Assembly (NCBI GenBank): GCA_017881465.1
Contig: JADGQV010000001.1
Location: 1 to 64,000, forward strand
Direction: 5' to 3'
DNA: 64,000 nucleotides
From: Gemmatimonadaceae bacterium
GTDB taxonomy: Bacteria; Gemmatimonadota; Gemmatimonadetes; Gemmatimonadales; Gemmatimonadaceae
Positions 18,050-26,576 of this stretch are shown here, in pieces (position 1 is the first letter of the stretch; each line of letters opens with the position of its first letter). Under the pieces are notes generated by a model that worked only from the letters and a program-made list of their open reading frames with translations, did not search any database and was not told where the DNA came from. Both the position numbers and the translations under genes were made by a program.

Positions 18050-18408
18050 GTATTTTCTCGGGCTGCGTTCATCATCTCGAGTCTCACTCGTCCCAGGTTG
18101 GCGTCAGTCGTGACGATCGTGACGAGCACGACCTCGCGGGCGCCCACGACGAAGATGTGACCCCGCTCGGCCTCGAGCCGCATGAACGCGGGCGTGCCAA
18201 GCCTGGCCGCGTCAGACGCGCGAGTGACCTTCGAATAAAGATAGGCGGCGAGTGCCGCGGTATGTTTCCGCGGGTCGGTGCCGTCCGCGGCGCCGCCCAT
18301 GATTGCGCTCGTCTCGACGATGAGCCCGTCGGTTGCGCCGACTACCATGGCCGCGACGACGCCGGGCACGTGGGACAGGGTGGCGACTACCTGACTGAGC
18401 GCCTTCAT
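18046..18408 (-). CDS. Roadblock/LC7 domain protein
   Basis: 120 residues, the size of a single roadblock/LC7 domain. The opening MKALSQVVATLSHVPGVVAAMVVGATDGLIVET matches the family pattern of a helix, VxG, then a strand with xDGxxV. The C-terminal half has HIFVVGAREVVLVTIVTTDANLGRVR, typical of the last strands and helix. No membrane segment is present. It overlaps both neighbours by 4 bases (ATGA-type coupling), so it is made together with the other two roadblock-type proteins. It is probably a homo- or heterodimeric partner of MglA or of the other roadblock proteins. Confidence 0.85.
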   Translation of the reverse strand: MKALSQVVATLSHVPGVVAAMVVGATDGLIVETSAIMGGAADGTDPRKHTAALAAYLYSKVTRASDAARLGTPAFMRLEAERGHIFVVGAREVVLVTIVTTDANLGRVRLEMMNAARENT

Positions 18409-18788
18409 GCGCGGCCCCGCATCCAGTTGATCGCGAGCACGACCGAGCGCGTGAGAACCCGGCGGACCAGTCCGAGCGGAACGGTCAGGGATGAAGCGAG
18501 CAGAACGACAGCCTCTCGCGAGGCCGGAGCAAGCGCGATCGTCGCTGTGTCGGTCTCCACCACCACCGCGGTCCAGCCGCCGATGGAGAGGAGCCGCATG
18601 GATCTCGTCACTTCCGTGCTGACGCCGCTCAACGCTGCGCCGACCTCGGCGGAGATGTCCCGCCCGCGCTGGTCGATGTAGCTCCCGGCCAGGGGCTTGC
18701 CGGCCGAGTCGAGCAGCAGCGCCGTCTGCTCGGCCTCGCCAATCGCGGTAGCGAACAGCGTCCGCGCCGACTCAGACATTGCTGGCAT
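18405..18788 (-). CDS. Divergent roadblock-like protein
   Basis: About 127 residues. Three in-frame ATGs occur (18791, 18788, 18779); I use 18788 because AGGA lies 5 bases upstream. The pattern LFATAIGEAEQTALLLDSAGKPLAGSYID followed by TRSMRLLSIGGWTAVVVETDTATIALAPA is compatible with a degenerate roadblock/LC7 fold. The C-terminus (PLGLVRRVLTRSVVLAINWM) is more basic and hydrophobic than in the other two. The start lies inside the end of the PATAN gene and the stop overlaps the next roadblock gene by 4 bases. Family membership is inferred from pattern and neighbours. Confidence 0.68.
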   Translation of the reverse strand: MPAMSESARTLFATAIGEAEQTALLLDSAGKPLAGSYIDQRGRDISAEVGAALSGVSTEVTRSMRLLSIGGWTAVVVETDTATIALAPASREAVVLLASSLTVPLGLVRRVLTRSVVLAINWMRGRA

Positions 18789-19515
18789 CATGTTCCTGTA
18801 GCGAGATGTCGATGAGGCCCGTGCTCAGCATTCCGTAGATGATCTTTGCAACCTCGAACTCGGGAAGCACGAGACGCTTCGCGATTTCGTGGAGATTTCT
18901 CTCGCCGTCGATTATCGAGAGCACCTCCCATTCACGCGGAAGGAGGTCGATGAACGACTCCGGGCCGTCGTCGAGGGGGGCGAGCAGCGGGATCACGAGC
19001 GCGTCCGGAATCTTGTCGGCCATGCGCGACCACTCGTCGATGCGCCGCGCACCTTCCATGAGCAGCGATTCGGTGCTCACGCGTACGGCGATGTCCTTGC
19101 GAATGGGACGCGGCGGCTCTTCCGTGAATGAGAAGAAACCCTCGGACCAGGACATCAGATCGAAGACGACGGTCTCGATCTGCTGGCGCATAAAGCGATC
19201 GATGTCCCGCGGCGTCACAATGCCGTGGGCGACGAGAATCTCCCCGACTCGGCGTTTGTCGCCTGCACGCTGCATTGCCGTGGCGCGGGCGAGATCCGCC
19301 GGCGTCGCCTTGCCCGATCTCTCGAGAATCGTTCCGAGAAGATGCGGGTTGCTCTTCATCGTCGCGGCGACGATCGTCCCCGCGTCGAAATAGACGCTCC
19401 CCTCGTTGTTCCTCTCGGGAGAATACACGCGCAGCGTTCCCGTCTTCCGGCTCAGGTCGAGCAGCTGGAAGACGTCGTGAATGCCGAGCTCGCGGAGTGG
19501 TCCTTCGATCGCCAT
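18772..19515 (-). CDS. PATAN (DUF4388) domain signalling protein
   Basis: 247 residues. The N-terminal PATAN/DUF4388 domain starts MAIEGPLRELGIHDVFQLLDLSRKTG, then VYFDAGTIVAA. A middle helical segment (RVGEILVAHGIVTPRDIDRFM) resembles the MshEN/GSPII_E N-terminal helices seen with PATAN. Then come GFFSFTEEP and VSTESLLMEGARRIDEWSRMADKIPD, nearly the same as in the PATAN-TPR protein at 15452. The C-terminus (REWEVLSIIDGERNLHEIAKRL) resembles a winged-helix-like repeat. It shares one base with the upstream TPR gene and overlaps the roadblock-like gene. Adaptor role inferred. Confidence 0.85.
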   Translation of the reverse strand: MAIEGPLRELGIHDVFQLLDLSRKTGTLRVYSPERNNEGSVYFDAGTIVAATMKSNPHLLGTILERSGKATPADLARATAMQRAGDKRRVGEILVAHGIVTPRDIDRFMRQQIETVVFDLMSWSEGFFSFTEEPPRPIRKDIAVRVSTESLLMEGARRIDEWSRMADKIPDALVIPLLAPLDDGPESFIDLLPREWEVLSIIDGERNLHEIAKRLVLPEFEVAKIIYGMLSTGLIDISLQEHDASNV

Positions 19516-21956
19516 TAGACGCGTCCGCGCATCAGCAGCCGGCGATAGCGCAGCGCTTCGGCCTGGTTGGGATCGAACCGCAGCACACGCTCGAACGCCT
19601 GGATGGCGTCGGCTTCGCGGGCGAGGTCAATCAGGATCTCGCCGAGCGCGATCAGCGCGGCAAAGTGATAGACGTCGCGGCGAATGAGCGCCACGATCCG
19701 CGGCAGTGCGCTTCGCGACCGGCCGGTGCGCCGATATGGCCCCACCAGCTCCACTACTGCTGCATCGTGATTCGGCGCGGCTACGAGAACCGTCTCCAGC
19801 TCTCTGATCGCCCCCGTGTCGTCGCCGGCCTTCGCGAGGAGCCGCCCGAGCGCGATCCTCGTCTCCGCCTGCCGCTCGTCGATGCCGAGGCTCGAGCGGT
19901 ACGCCGCAATCGCCTCGATCGCATCACCGAGCGCCGCGTAGAGATCGCCGACTCGCTTCAACACGTTGGCATTGCGCGCCTCGCTCTTCTTGAGCGTGAC
20001 GAGGATTTCGCGAGCGCCCGGATTGTCGAGCGAAGCCACGCGCGCTTCCGCGGCCAGAAGGAGCAGGTTCACGTCGGTGCTTCCAGCCTCGACCAGAGCC
20101 TCGGCATATGGTCGCGCCTGCTCAGCGCGTCCGAGTGCGAGCAGCGACCGCGCGGTGCCTTGCCGCGCGTAGGAGTTCGTCTCCTCCATATCCAGCGCGC
20201 GCCGGTATCTCTCGAGCGCCTCTCCGTGCAGTCCCTGCGCCGCGAATCCGTCGCCGGCCAGCACCAGACCGAGAACCTTGTCGCCGCCGCGCGAGAGGAC
20301 CCGCGCAATCTCCGCCTGAGCGCGGTCGTACAGGCCCTTCGTGATCAGGTCGCGGGCGAGCGAGAACCCCGCCATTGCATCCTGCGACGCCGGAGTGGCA
20401 CGCACCGGCTTCTCGGCGAACAGCTCCTCTATGATGGCCGGGTCGAAGTGAAAATCTTCGACGTGTTCGACCGTTTCATCCGACTCGGTGATCGGCGGAG
20501 CGACGGTGAGCCTGATCTCCTCGTGCGGGAGCTCTATCGCCAGTTCGAGCTTCTGCGGCGTGTACATCGGATCGAGCGCCAGCGCGCGCTTCGTCTCGCG
20601 GAGCGCCGACGCGAAGTCGCCGAGGTTTGAGAGCGTGAAGCTCATGTTGTAGTGCGCTTCGGCGAAATCCGGATTTGCCTGGATCGCGCGCGCAAACGCG
20701 TTCCGCGCGTCGGTGTACTTCTCGAGCTCGACCAGGATCAGACCGATGCCGTTCCACGCCACGGGGTGCTCAGGCGCGGCGCTCAGCACCTGTCGATACG
20801 CTTCGAGCGCCAGCTCCGTGTGCTTCCTCCTGAACAACCCGAGGGCGAGGTTCAGGCGGGCTTCGACCGGAGGAGCGGGCGCCTGCAGTGCGCGCCTGAA
20901 TGAGTTGATCGCGGACTTGGTGTCGTTCTTGTGCCAGAGCAGCACGCCCAGGTTGTTCTGCGCGAACGGATAACTCGGGTCGATTTCCAGTGCCAGCGTG
21001 TAGCTCTGCTCCGCCTCGGCGTGCCTGCCTTCCAGTTGCAGCGCGACCCCCTTTCCGTTCCAGGTCTTCGCCGTCGGGGAAAACTCGCGCGCGAACCGCT
21101 CGGCGGTGGCGATCGCGGCGCCGGTATCGCGCTGCAGCAGGTACAGCTCCAGCATCGCCTGGAGCACCTCGGCGTTCGCTTCGCCGCCTTCGATCGCCTT
21201 CTCGTACTCGTGGAGCGCTTCCTGGAAGTAGCCCTTCTGCCTCAGCGCGCGGCCGAGCGTGATGTGCGCGCCGGCCGGCGTCCTCTGCTGGTGGCTCGGG
21301 GTCACGTCATGGCGATACGTCACGAGCGAGAGATTCGCCTGCGCTCGTACCAGCGTCGGATTCAGCAACACGGCGCGCCGATTCGCTTCGGCCGCCTCTT
21401 CACCGCGGCCCAGATCCCCGAGTATGAAGCCGATCAGATAAAGGGCGTCGGGATTCTCCGGGTTCAGCTCGATCGACCGCCTGACGGAGCGCATCGCGTC
21501 TTCGTGCAGACCGCGGTTGTAGAGAGTCTCGGCGAGCAGGAAATGGAGAACTGAGCTGTCGGGATCGAGCTCGATCGCGCGCTGAAAGAGAGTGTGCGCG
21601 CGCTCCATGCGGCCGCCCGTCTTCTCCGCGATCCCGCTCTGAACGAGCGCCTCGAGGTCCTCGGGATTGGCGCGCAGCCGCTCGTCGAGCTCGTGCAGTC
21701 GCCGCTCGACGATGCCGCTGTCTCCGTACGCGATCTCGAGGTTTCGCCTCGCCACGCCCATCCGCTCGTCAAGCGCGAGCGCGCGGGAGAACGCGACGAT
21801 CGCCTCGTCCGTCAGTCCCCTTCGAAAATAGAGGACACCGAGGTTGTTGTACGCGCCCGCATCCGAAGGATCGATTCGGCGGGCGAACGATCGCAGGATG
21901 TCGATCTCACCGCCCTGAGCGGCTGCCGATGGGCGGGCAGTTGCCGCTGCGCTCAT
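19515..21956 (-). CDS. Large TPR-repeat protein of the Che/Mgl cluster
   Basis: 813 residues made almost entirely of tetratricopeptide repeats, starting AGAYNNLGVLYFRRGLTDEAIVAFSRAL. A less regular acidic segment near residues 480-520 (ESDETVEHVEDFHFDPAIIEELF) separates two TPR superhelices. No signal peptide or membrane helix is visible, so it is probably cytoplasmic. It sits between cheC (3-base gap) and the PATAN gene (1-base overlap). Such a scaffold could organise kinase, GTPase and adaptor proteins. No catalytic motif is visible. Confidence 0.88.
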   Translation of the reverse strand: MSAAATARPSAAAQGGEIDILRSFARRIDPSDAGAYNNLGVLYFRRGLTDEAIVAFSRALALDERMGVARRNLEIAYGDSGIVERRLHELDERLRANPEDLEALVQSGIAEKTGGRMERAHTLFQRAIELDPDSSVLHFLLAETLYNRGLHEDAMRSVRRSIELNPENPDALYLIGFILGDLGRGEEAAEANRRAVLLNPTLVRAQANLSLVTYRHDVTPSHQQRTPAGAHITLGRALRQKGYFQEALHEYEKAIEGGEANAEVLQAMLELYLLQRDTGAAIATAERFAREFSPTAKTWNGKGVALQLEGRHAEAEQSYTLALEIDPSYPFAQNNLGVLLWHKNDTKSAINSFRRALQAPAPPVEARLNLALGLFRRKHTELALEAYRQVLSAAPEHPVAWNGIGLILVELEKYTDARNAFARAIQANPDFAEAHYNMSFTLSNLGDFASALRETKRALALDPMYTPQKLELAIELPHEEIRLTVAPPITESDETVEHVEDFHFDPAIIEELFAEKPVRATPASQDAMAGFSLARDLITKGLYDRAQAEIARVLSRGGDKVLGLVLAGDGFAAQGLHGEALERYRRALDMEETNSYARQGTARSLLALGRAEQARPYAEALVEAGSTDVNLLLLAAEARVASLDNPGAREILVTLKKSEARNANVLKRVGDLYAALGDAIEAIAAYRSSLGIDERQAETRIALGRLLAKAGDDTGAIRELETVLVAAPNHDAAVVELVGPYRRTGRSRSALPRIVALIRRDVYHFAALIALGEILIDLAREADAIQAFERVLRFDPNQAEALRYRRLLMRGRV

Positions 21957-21959
21957 GGG

Positions 21960-22607
21960 CTACTCTACGCGCACGGCGCGGAAGATGGCGTCGAATGCCT
22001 TCTGGTCGGGGACGAGCAGGAAGAATCCGTGCAGGCTCTCCACCGGCTCCTCGAGGAAGAACTCCGTCTCCACGCAAAGGATTGGAGATTCGGCCTGCGG
22101 TGCGCGGTCGCCCAGTGTCTTCAGAGCCTCCTCGGTCTTCCCGGTGGTGAGCGACGGCGGAGAGAGCATGAGGCGCATGTCGAGGAACTCACTGAGAGCC
22201 GTGAGATACGCGCCGGCGAGAATGTTTCCCGCTTCGTTCAGCGCCGACTGCTCGAGCTTGCCCAGACTCTGGGATGTCCCACGGGTCCGCCGCAGCATTC
22301 GCTCCGCGAGTCTCAGACCCGCCGGGATTGCCAGGAGAAACACCGTTTGCCCGCCGATGTCGCCGCTCATCGCCATCCGGACGGCGACGATCTCCACGCC
22401 GCTAGCGATCTCCGGCACGAAATCACCGGGCGGTACAATGTTCACCATCGGGACGCTGATCATGATGCGCGTGGCCGTCAGCGTCGAAAGCGCGGTCGCG
22501 GCGTGACCGGCGCCAATGTTGGCAACCTCGCGCAGCGCGTCGAGACGGGCGCTACTGAAGAGCGTCGTAGCGCTATCACCGGATGGTGTATTGCGGGGAT
22601 TAGTCAT
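21960..22607 (-). CDS. cheC: CheY-P phosphatase CheC
   Basis: 215 residues from the ATG at 22607 (MTNPRNTPSG). The long frame upstream lies inside cheA. Two copies of the CheC phosphatase motif (D/S-x3-E-x2-N-x22-P) are intact: DALREVAN with the proline 23 residues after Asn, and SALNEAGN with matching spacing. CheC dephosphorylates CheY-P and usually works with CheD, which is absent here. The gene starts one base after the cheA stop. With cheY, cheA and cheW just upstream, it supplies signal termination for this pathway. Confidence 0.93.
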   Translation of the reverse strand: MTNPRNTPSGDSATTLFSSARLDALREVANIGAGHAATALSTLTATRIMISVPMVNIVPPGDFVPEIASGVEIVAVRMAMSGDIGGQTVFLLAIPAGLRLAERMLRRTRGTSQSLGKLEQSALNEAGNILAGAYLTALSEFLDMRLMLSPPSLTTGKTEEALKTLGDRAPQAESPILCVETEFFLEEPVESLHGFFLLVPDQKAFDAIFRAVRVE

Positions 22608-22608
22608 T

Positions 22609-24219
22609 TCAGAGGAGACTGGAGGCGTCCACGATGAGAGCGGGCGATCCATCGCCAAGAATGGTCGCGCCGCTGAAAAGAGTCTTGCTGGCGTCCACGC
22701 CATCGAATTGCTTGACGACGATTTCCTGCTGGCCGATGAACTCGTCGACGATGAGCGCTGCGCGCCGCTCGGCCAGCTCGATGAGCACGACCTGACCGCT
22801 GGCGGCGCTGGCGGCCGGCGGCAGGCCGACGCGCTCACGCAGCCAGATGGCGGTGAAGAGATCGTCGCGGATGGCGACGACCTGCCTTCCCTTCGACTCG
22901 AGCAGCATCGGCTGCGAGAGGCTGAATGTCTCGAGTACGTGCGTGAGAGGGATCGCGTAAACCTCCTTGTCGACTCTTGCCAGGAGGGCGCGCGAGATGG
23001 CGAGCGTCAGAGGCAGACGCATGGCGACGCTGGTGCCGAGCCCCGCGTCGGTGTGCACCTCCAGCGAGCCGCCGAGCGCGCGCACCCGGGTAGCCACGAT
23101 GTCGAATCCGACACCGCGTCCCGAGATCTCGGTCACCTTCTCCGCCGTCGAGAAGCCGGGCCGGGATATGATCGAGATGAGCTCCTGCTCGGACAGCTTC
23201 GTGGTGCCCTGCTCGACCAAGCCCAGTTTCTTCGCGCGCGGCAGCACTCGCGACTGGTCTATTCCGCGGCCGTCGTCCGTCACACGAATGAGCACCGTCG
23301 CGCGGTCACGCTCCGCCGTGAGGATCAGAGTGGCGACGCGTGGCTTTCCGGCTCTCTCACGATCGTCCGGCGTCTCGACGCCGTGATCGAGCGAGTTCCG
23401 GAGCAGGTGCAGAACGGGCTCGCCCATCTCGTCGAGCATCGAGCGATCGAGCTCGATCTCCCGGCCTTCGATCTTGAAATCCACTTCTTTCCCGAGCGAG
23501 CGCGCGGTGTCGCGCACGACACGCGGGAAGCGCTCGAACACCTGCCACACCGGAACCATGCGGCTCGTCATGATCTCGTTCTGGAGCGTGGCCAGGATCT
23601 GGGAAGCGCGGAGCGTCGCCTCGAGCAGCGACTCGTCACCGAGCTGCTCAGCGATCTTCTGAATGCGGTCGCGCGCGATCACGAGCTCGCCAACGACGTT
23701 CATCAGGGTGTCGAGCCGCTTCGCGTCGATGCGGATGTGGCGCGGCGTCTTTTGCGCCGCCTGAACAGAAGGAGCCGACGGAGAGGGCGCCTTCCTGTCG
23801 ACCGCCACAATGGCGAATTCCGACGTGAACGTCTGCGGTGTCTCCTCGCTCGAGGCCGCTCGGATGCGGGCCATGATCTCCTTCACGTCGAGCTGCTGCG
23901 GAGCTGCACCCGTTGCCAGGTCTACTGCCTGCTCAAGCGCGTCCACGCCGGAGAAAAGCGTGTCGATGATCGGGCGCGTCACGACGAGCGCGCCGTTCCT
24001 GAGCTTGTCGAGCAGCGTCTCCAGCTCGTGGGACAGCTCTCCCACCGAAGTGTAGCCCATCGCGGCTCCCATGCCCTTCATCGTGTGAACCGCGCGAAAG
24101 AGACGCGCTATGGCCGTGTCGCTCCCGCCGCGCTCCAATTCGAGGAGCGCGTTGTTTATCTCGGAGAGGTTTTCACGGCTCTCCGAGAGAAAAAGCTTGG
24201 CGTAGCGACCCGTGTCCAC
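22609..24219 (-). CDS. cheA: Chemotaxis-type histidine kinase CheA
   Basis: 536 residues, short for CheA (often 650 or more) because the CheY-binding P2 domain is missing. The N-terminal HPt domain has phospho-accepting H45 in RAVHTMKGM. A linker of about 60 residues leads to the dimerisation domain (LDTLMNVVGELVIARDRI). The ATPase has N box HLLRNSLDHG, then VTDDGRGID and GRGVGFDIV. The CheW-like regulatory domain is at the C-terminus (ALLARVDKEVYAIPL). It is 0-1 bases from cheY and cheC. It should phosphorylate the adjacent CheY and CheB. Confidence 0.96.
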   Translation of the reverse strand: MDTGRYAKLFLSESRENLSEINNALLELERGGSDTAIARLFRAVHTMKGMGAAMGYTSVGELSHELETLLDKLRNGALVVTRPIIDTLFSGVDALEQAVDLATGAAPQQLDVKEIMARIRAASSEETPQTFTSEFAIVAVDRKAPSPSAPSVQAAQKTPRHIRIDAKRLDTLMNVVGELVIARDRIQKIAEQLGDESLLEATLRASQILATLQNEIMTSRMVPVWQVFERFPRVVRDTARSLGKEVDFKIEGREIELDRSMLDEMGEPVLHLLRNSLDHGVETPDDRERAGKPRVATLILTAERDRATVLIRVTDDGRGIDQSRVLPRAKKLGLVEQGTTKLSEQELISIISRPGFSTAEKVTEISGRGVGFDIVATRVRALGGSLEVHTDAGLGTSVAMRLPLTLAISRALLARVDKEVYAIPLTHVLETFSLSQPMLLESKGRQVVAIRDDLFTAIWLRERVGLPPAASAASGQVVLIELAERRAALIVDEFIGQQEIVVKQFDGVDASKTLFSGATILGDGSPALIVDASSLL

Positions 24220-24582
24220 CTAGGCGAGCACCCGCTGCACCGCTTCGAGAACGCGGCTCGGCTGGAACGGCTTCACCACGAAGTCGCGCGCTCCCGCCTG
24301 AAGGGCTTCCTGCACCAGGGCCTGCTGCCCCATCGCGCTGCACATGAGAATTCGCGCGGCAGGATCCATCTGGGTAATCTGCTTCACCGCTTCGATCCCG
24401 CCCATCTCCGGCATGATGATGTCCATCGTCACCAGATCCGGTTTCAGCTGCTGGTATTTCTCAACAGCCTGTTTCCCGTTTTCCGCTTCTCCGACGACCG
24501 TGAAGCCGGCCTGAGAAAGGATATCGCTGACCATCGTCCGCATGAACACCGCGTCGTCACAAACCAGCACAGTACTGCTCAC
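24220..24582 (-). CDS. cheY: Single-domain response regulator CheY
   Basis: 120 residues, a lone receiver domain. Acidic pocket D9-D10, phospho-acceptor D54 in VTMDIIMP, conserved S82 in place of Thr and K104 in FVVKPF. It ends where cheA begins (adjacent codons) and starts one base after cheW, so it is the natural CheA target. The output partner is unknown: there are no flagellar switch genes in the window, and the MglA/PATAN proteins are the nearest candidates for a downstream target. That link is inference. Confidence 0.95.
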   Translation of the reverse strand: MSSTVLVCDDAVFMRTMVSDILSQAGFTVVGEAENGKQAVEKYQQLKPDLVTMDIIMPEMGGIEAVKQITQMDPAARILMCSAMGQQALVQEALQAGARDFVVKPFQPSRVLEAVQRVLA

Positions 24583-24583
24583 C

Positions 24584-25072
24584 CTACCTCCCTTGTCCGA
24601 TGACTTGCTGAACCACTGTCTTGATGTCGAGCACGAGGACGCGCTGCCCCTCGATCTCGACTGCTCCAGTTACCGCGCCCACGAGCGGGATTTCCGCCTG
24701 ATCCGCCGCCCCGAATTGATCTATCGGCACATCCTGAATGTCGCGAACGTCGTCAACGCCGATTCCGATCCACCGATCGAAATAATCGACCAGCAGGATC
24801 AGGCCTTCCGCGCGCCCGCGAGCGAGCTTGCCGAGCGAGGTGCCGCCGTCAATCACAGTCACGATGGTTCCGCGCAGATTGATGAGGCCGCGCACGGTAT
24901 CGGGAGCGCCCGGCAGCCTCGTTATGTGCTGCATGGGAACTATCTCTCGAAAGGAGTCCATGTCGCACGCGAAGGAGCTGTCGCCAATGTTGAACACGAG
25001 CAGGCGGCGGGTCGGTACGTGCGGCTCTTCCTCGACGACCTGTTCGGGAGGGAGCGCGACGGCGTCACTCAT
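24584..25072 (-). CDS. cheW: Chemotaxis-type coupling protein CheW
   Basis: 162 residues. After about 25 N-terminal residues, the CheW domain starts RRLLVFNIGDSSFACDMDSFREIV and contains TRLPGAPDTVRGLINLRGTIVTVID and ILLVDYFDRWIGIGVDDV, the standard tandem SH3-like pattern. CheW links CheA to receptors. It is the first Che gene in the leftward operon; its start lies inside the 3' end of rluD (8-base overlap), so it may be read from housekeeping promoters further right. No receptor gene is adjacent. Confidence 0.95.
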   Translation of the reverse strand: MSDAVALPPEQVVEEEPHVPTRRLLVFNIGDSSFACDMDSFREIVPMQHITRLPGAPDTVRGLINLRGTIVTVIDGGTSLGKLARGRAEGLILLVDYFDRWIGIGVDDVRDIQDVPIDQFGAADQAEIPLVGAVTGAVEIEGQRVLVLDIKTVVQQVIGQGR

Positions 25073-26036
25073 AGAATCGGAACGCTGTGAGCGGGTCGAT
25101 GTCGTCCGCCAGTGCGTGCTCTCCGGCCATCACCGCGAGCGCGCTGCGCAAGTCCTCCGGAAGCGGAGAACGGAAATCGAGCGACTCGCCTGTCACGGGG
25201 TGGTTGAACGCGAGCCAGGCCGCGTGCAGGAAATGCCGCCTGGGAGGAAGTCCGGCCACACGACGTCCTCCGCCCCCGCCATACACGTCGTCGCCCATGA
25301 CAGGATGGCCGATAGACGCGAGATGAACGCGGATTTGGTGAGTCCGTCCTGAATGGAGATGGGCACGAAGAAGGTCCCCCGCATCGAACCGAGCAAGGCG
25401 TATGAGGTCGGTCTTGGCCGGCCGACCCTTATTGACGATTGCCATGCGCTTCCGGTCTCGGGGATCACGGGCTATCGGCTTGTCGATCGTGAGAGCGTCC
25501 GTCGAGATATGACCCCAGGTCATGACCGCGTATCGCCGGACCACCCGGCGGGCAGCGATCGCCGCGCTCAGAATCCGGTGCGACCGGTCGGTCTTGGCCA
25601 CCACCAGGAGGCCCGAGGTCTCCTTGTCGAGGCGGTGGACCATCCCGGCCCGCTCCGGCTCGCCCTCGGTCGAGAGGCTGCCCCCACGCCCCAGCAGGGC
25701 ATTCACGAGCGTGCCGCTCCAGTTCCCCGGTGCCGGGTGCACGACCATCCCGGCGGGCTTGTCCACCACGAGGAGGGCCTCATCCTCGTAGACCACGCTC
25801 ACGGGAATGTCTTCGCCCGAGATCGTCCGCTTCGCGGTCTTCGGGATCTCGATCCGCACCAGCTCCCCAGTCTCCGGCCGGTAGCTGGCCTTTTCGCGCC
25901 GCCCATCGACCTGCACATGTCCCTGAGCGATCAGCGTCGCCGCCTGGGTCCGCGAGAGCTCGGCACGGCTGGCAATAAAGAGATCGAGGCGGACATTGCT
26001 GTCCGCCTCGACGGGGAACTCTTTGACGTCGCTCAG
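25065..26036 (-). CDS. rluD: 23S rRNA pseudouridine synthase RluD family, with unusual start
   Basis: 323 residues if begun at CTG 26036, matching the family length of about 325. The frame is open from just after the lspA stop and encodes a good S4 RNA-binding domain (RLDLFIASRAELSRTQAATLI...GHVQVDG). The catalytic domain follows with MVHRLDKETSGLLVVAKT (catalytic Asp in HRLD). No ATG, GTG or TTG occurs before the GTG at 25916, which would delete most of the S4 domain. A GGAG lies 9 bases before the CTG. RluD modifies U1911/U1915/U1917 in helix 69. RluC-type paralogues look alike; the exact target is inferred. Confidence 0.85.
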   Translation of the reverse strand: MSDVKEFPVEADSNVRLDLFIASRAELSRTQAATLIAQGHVQVDGRREKASYRPETGELVRIEIPKTAKRTISGEDIPVSVVYEDEALLVVDKPAGMVVHPAPGNWSGTLVNALLGRGGSLSTEGEPERAGMVHRLDKETSGLLVVAKTDRSHRILSAAIAARRVVRRYAVMTWGHISTDALTIDKPIARDPRDRKRMAIVNKGRPAKTDLIRLARFDAGDLLRAHLHSGRTHQIRVHLASIGHPVMGDDVYGGGGGRRVAGLPPRRHFLHAAWLAFNHPVTGESLDFRSPLPEDLRSALAVMAGEHALADDIDPLTAFRFYE

Positions 26037-26039
26037 AGC

Positions 26040-26576
26040 CTAGCTCTCCGCCGGCGTATCCGACACTGGCGTGGCTGCGACGGCGGGGCCGGAAGATCGC
26101 TCTTCCCCCCAAAGGACCCAGGCGAGGAGGAATGCGCCGATGCTGACGGCCATGTCAGCGACGTTGAAGGTCGGCCACCGCAGGTCGCCCACCCCGACAT
26201 CGATGAAGTCCACCACGCCCGTTGCCGACCGAATGCGGTCGATGAGATTGCCGACCGCTCCCCCGCAAACCAGAGCCAGGGCTAGCGTGCGCAGGAAATC
26301 TCGCTGCCGCGTGGCCTGGTACAGCCGTCCTAAAATCACGAGCGCCCCCGTCGTCAGCGCCATGAATATCCACCGCGAGTAGACGCCCAGGTTCAGCCCG
26401 AACGCGGCGCCCGGATTGTAGACGAGCGTCAGCCGGAGATGATTGGCGAGGATCTCGTGGGGGATATGCTGCGGCGACAACGTCGACGCGGCGATCAGCT
26501 TGGTCACCAGATCGACCGCCACCACCGTGATCAGCGTGCCCCAGAAGAGGGGCGGATTAGGCTTGGCGCTTTCCAT
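26040..26576 (-). CDS. lspA: Lipoprotein signal peptidase (signal peptidase II)
   Basis: 178 residues from the ATG at 26576 (MESAKPNPPLFWG). Four hydrophobic segments are visible. The catalytic aspartates fall in GNLIDRI and FNVADMAVSIG; the LVYNPGAAFGLNLG block is conserved in LspA. It cleaves lipid-modified prolipoproteins at the inner membrane. The C-terminal tail (ERSSGPAVAATPVSD) is an extension. The start lies within the end of the dksA-like gene (20-base overlap), and rluD begins at once after its stop. This arrangement of dksA-like, lspA and rluD genes is common in bacteria. Confidence 0.95.
   Translation of the reverse strand: MESAKPNPPLFWGTLITVVAVDLVTKLIAASTLSPQHIPHEILANHLRLTLVYNPGAAFGLNLGVYSRWIFMALTTGALVILGRLYQATRQRDFLRTLALALVCGGAVGNLIDRIRSATGVVDFIDVGVGDLRWPTFNVADMAVSIGAFLLAWVLWGEERSSGPAVAATPVSDTPAES

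Noticed and set aside
22516-24603. A 695-codon plus-strand frame opposite cheA, cheY and part of cheC.
   Set aside because: Shadow of well-supported genes; His/Arg-rich product without recognisable domain.
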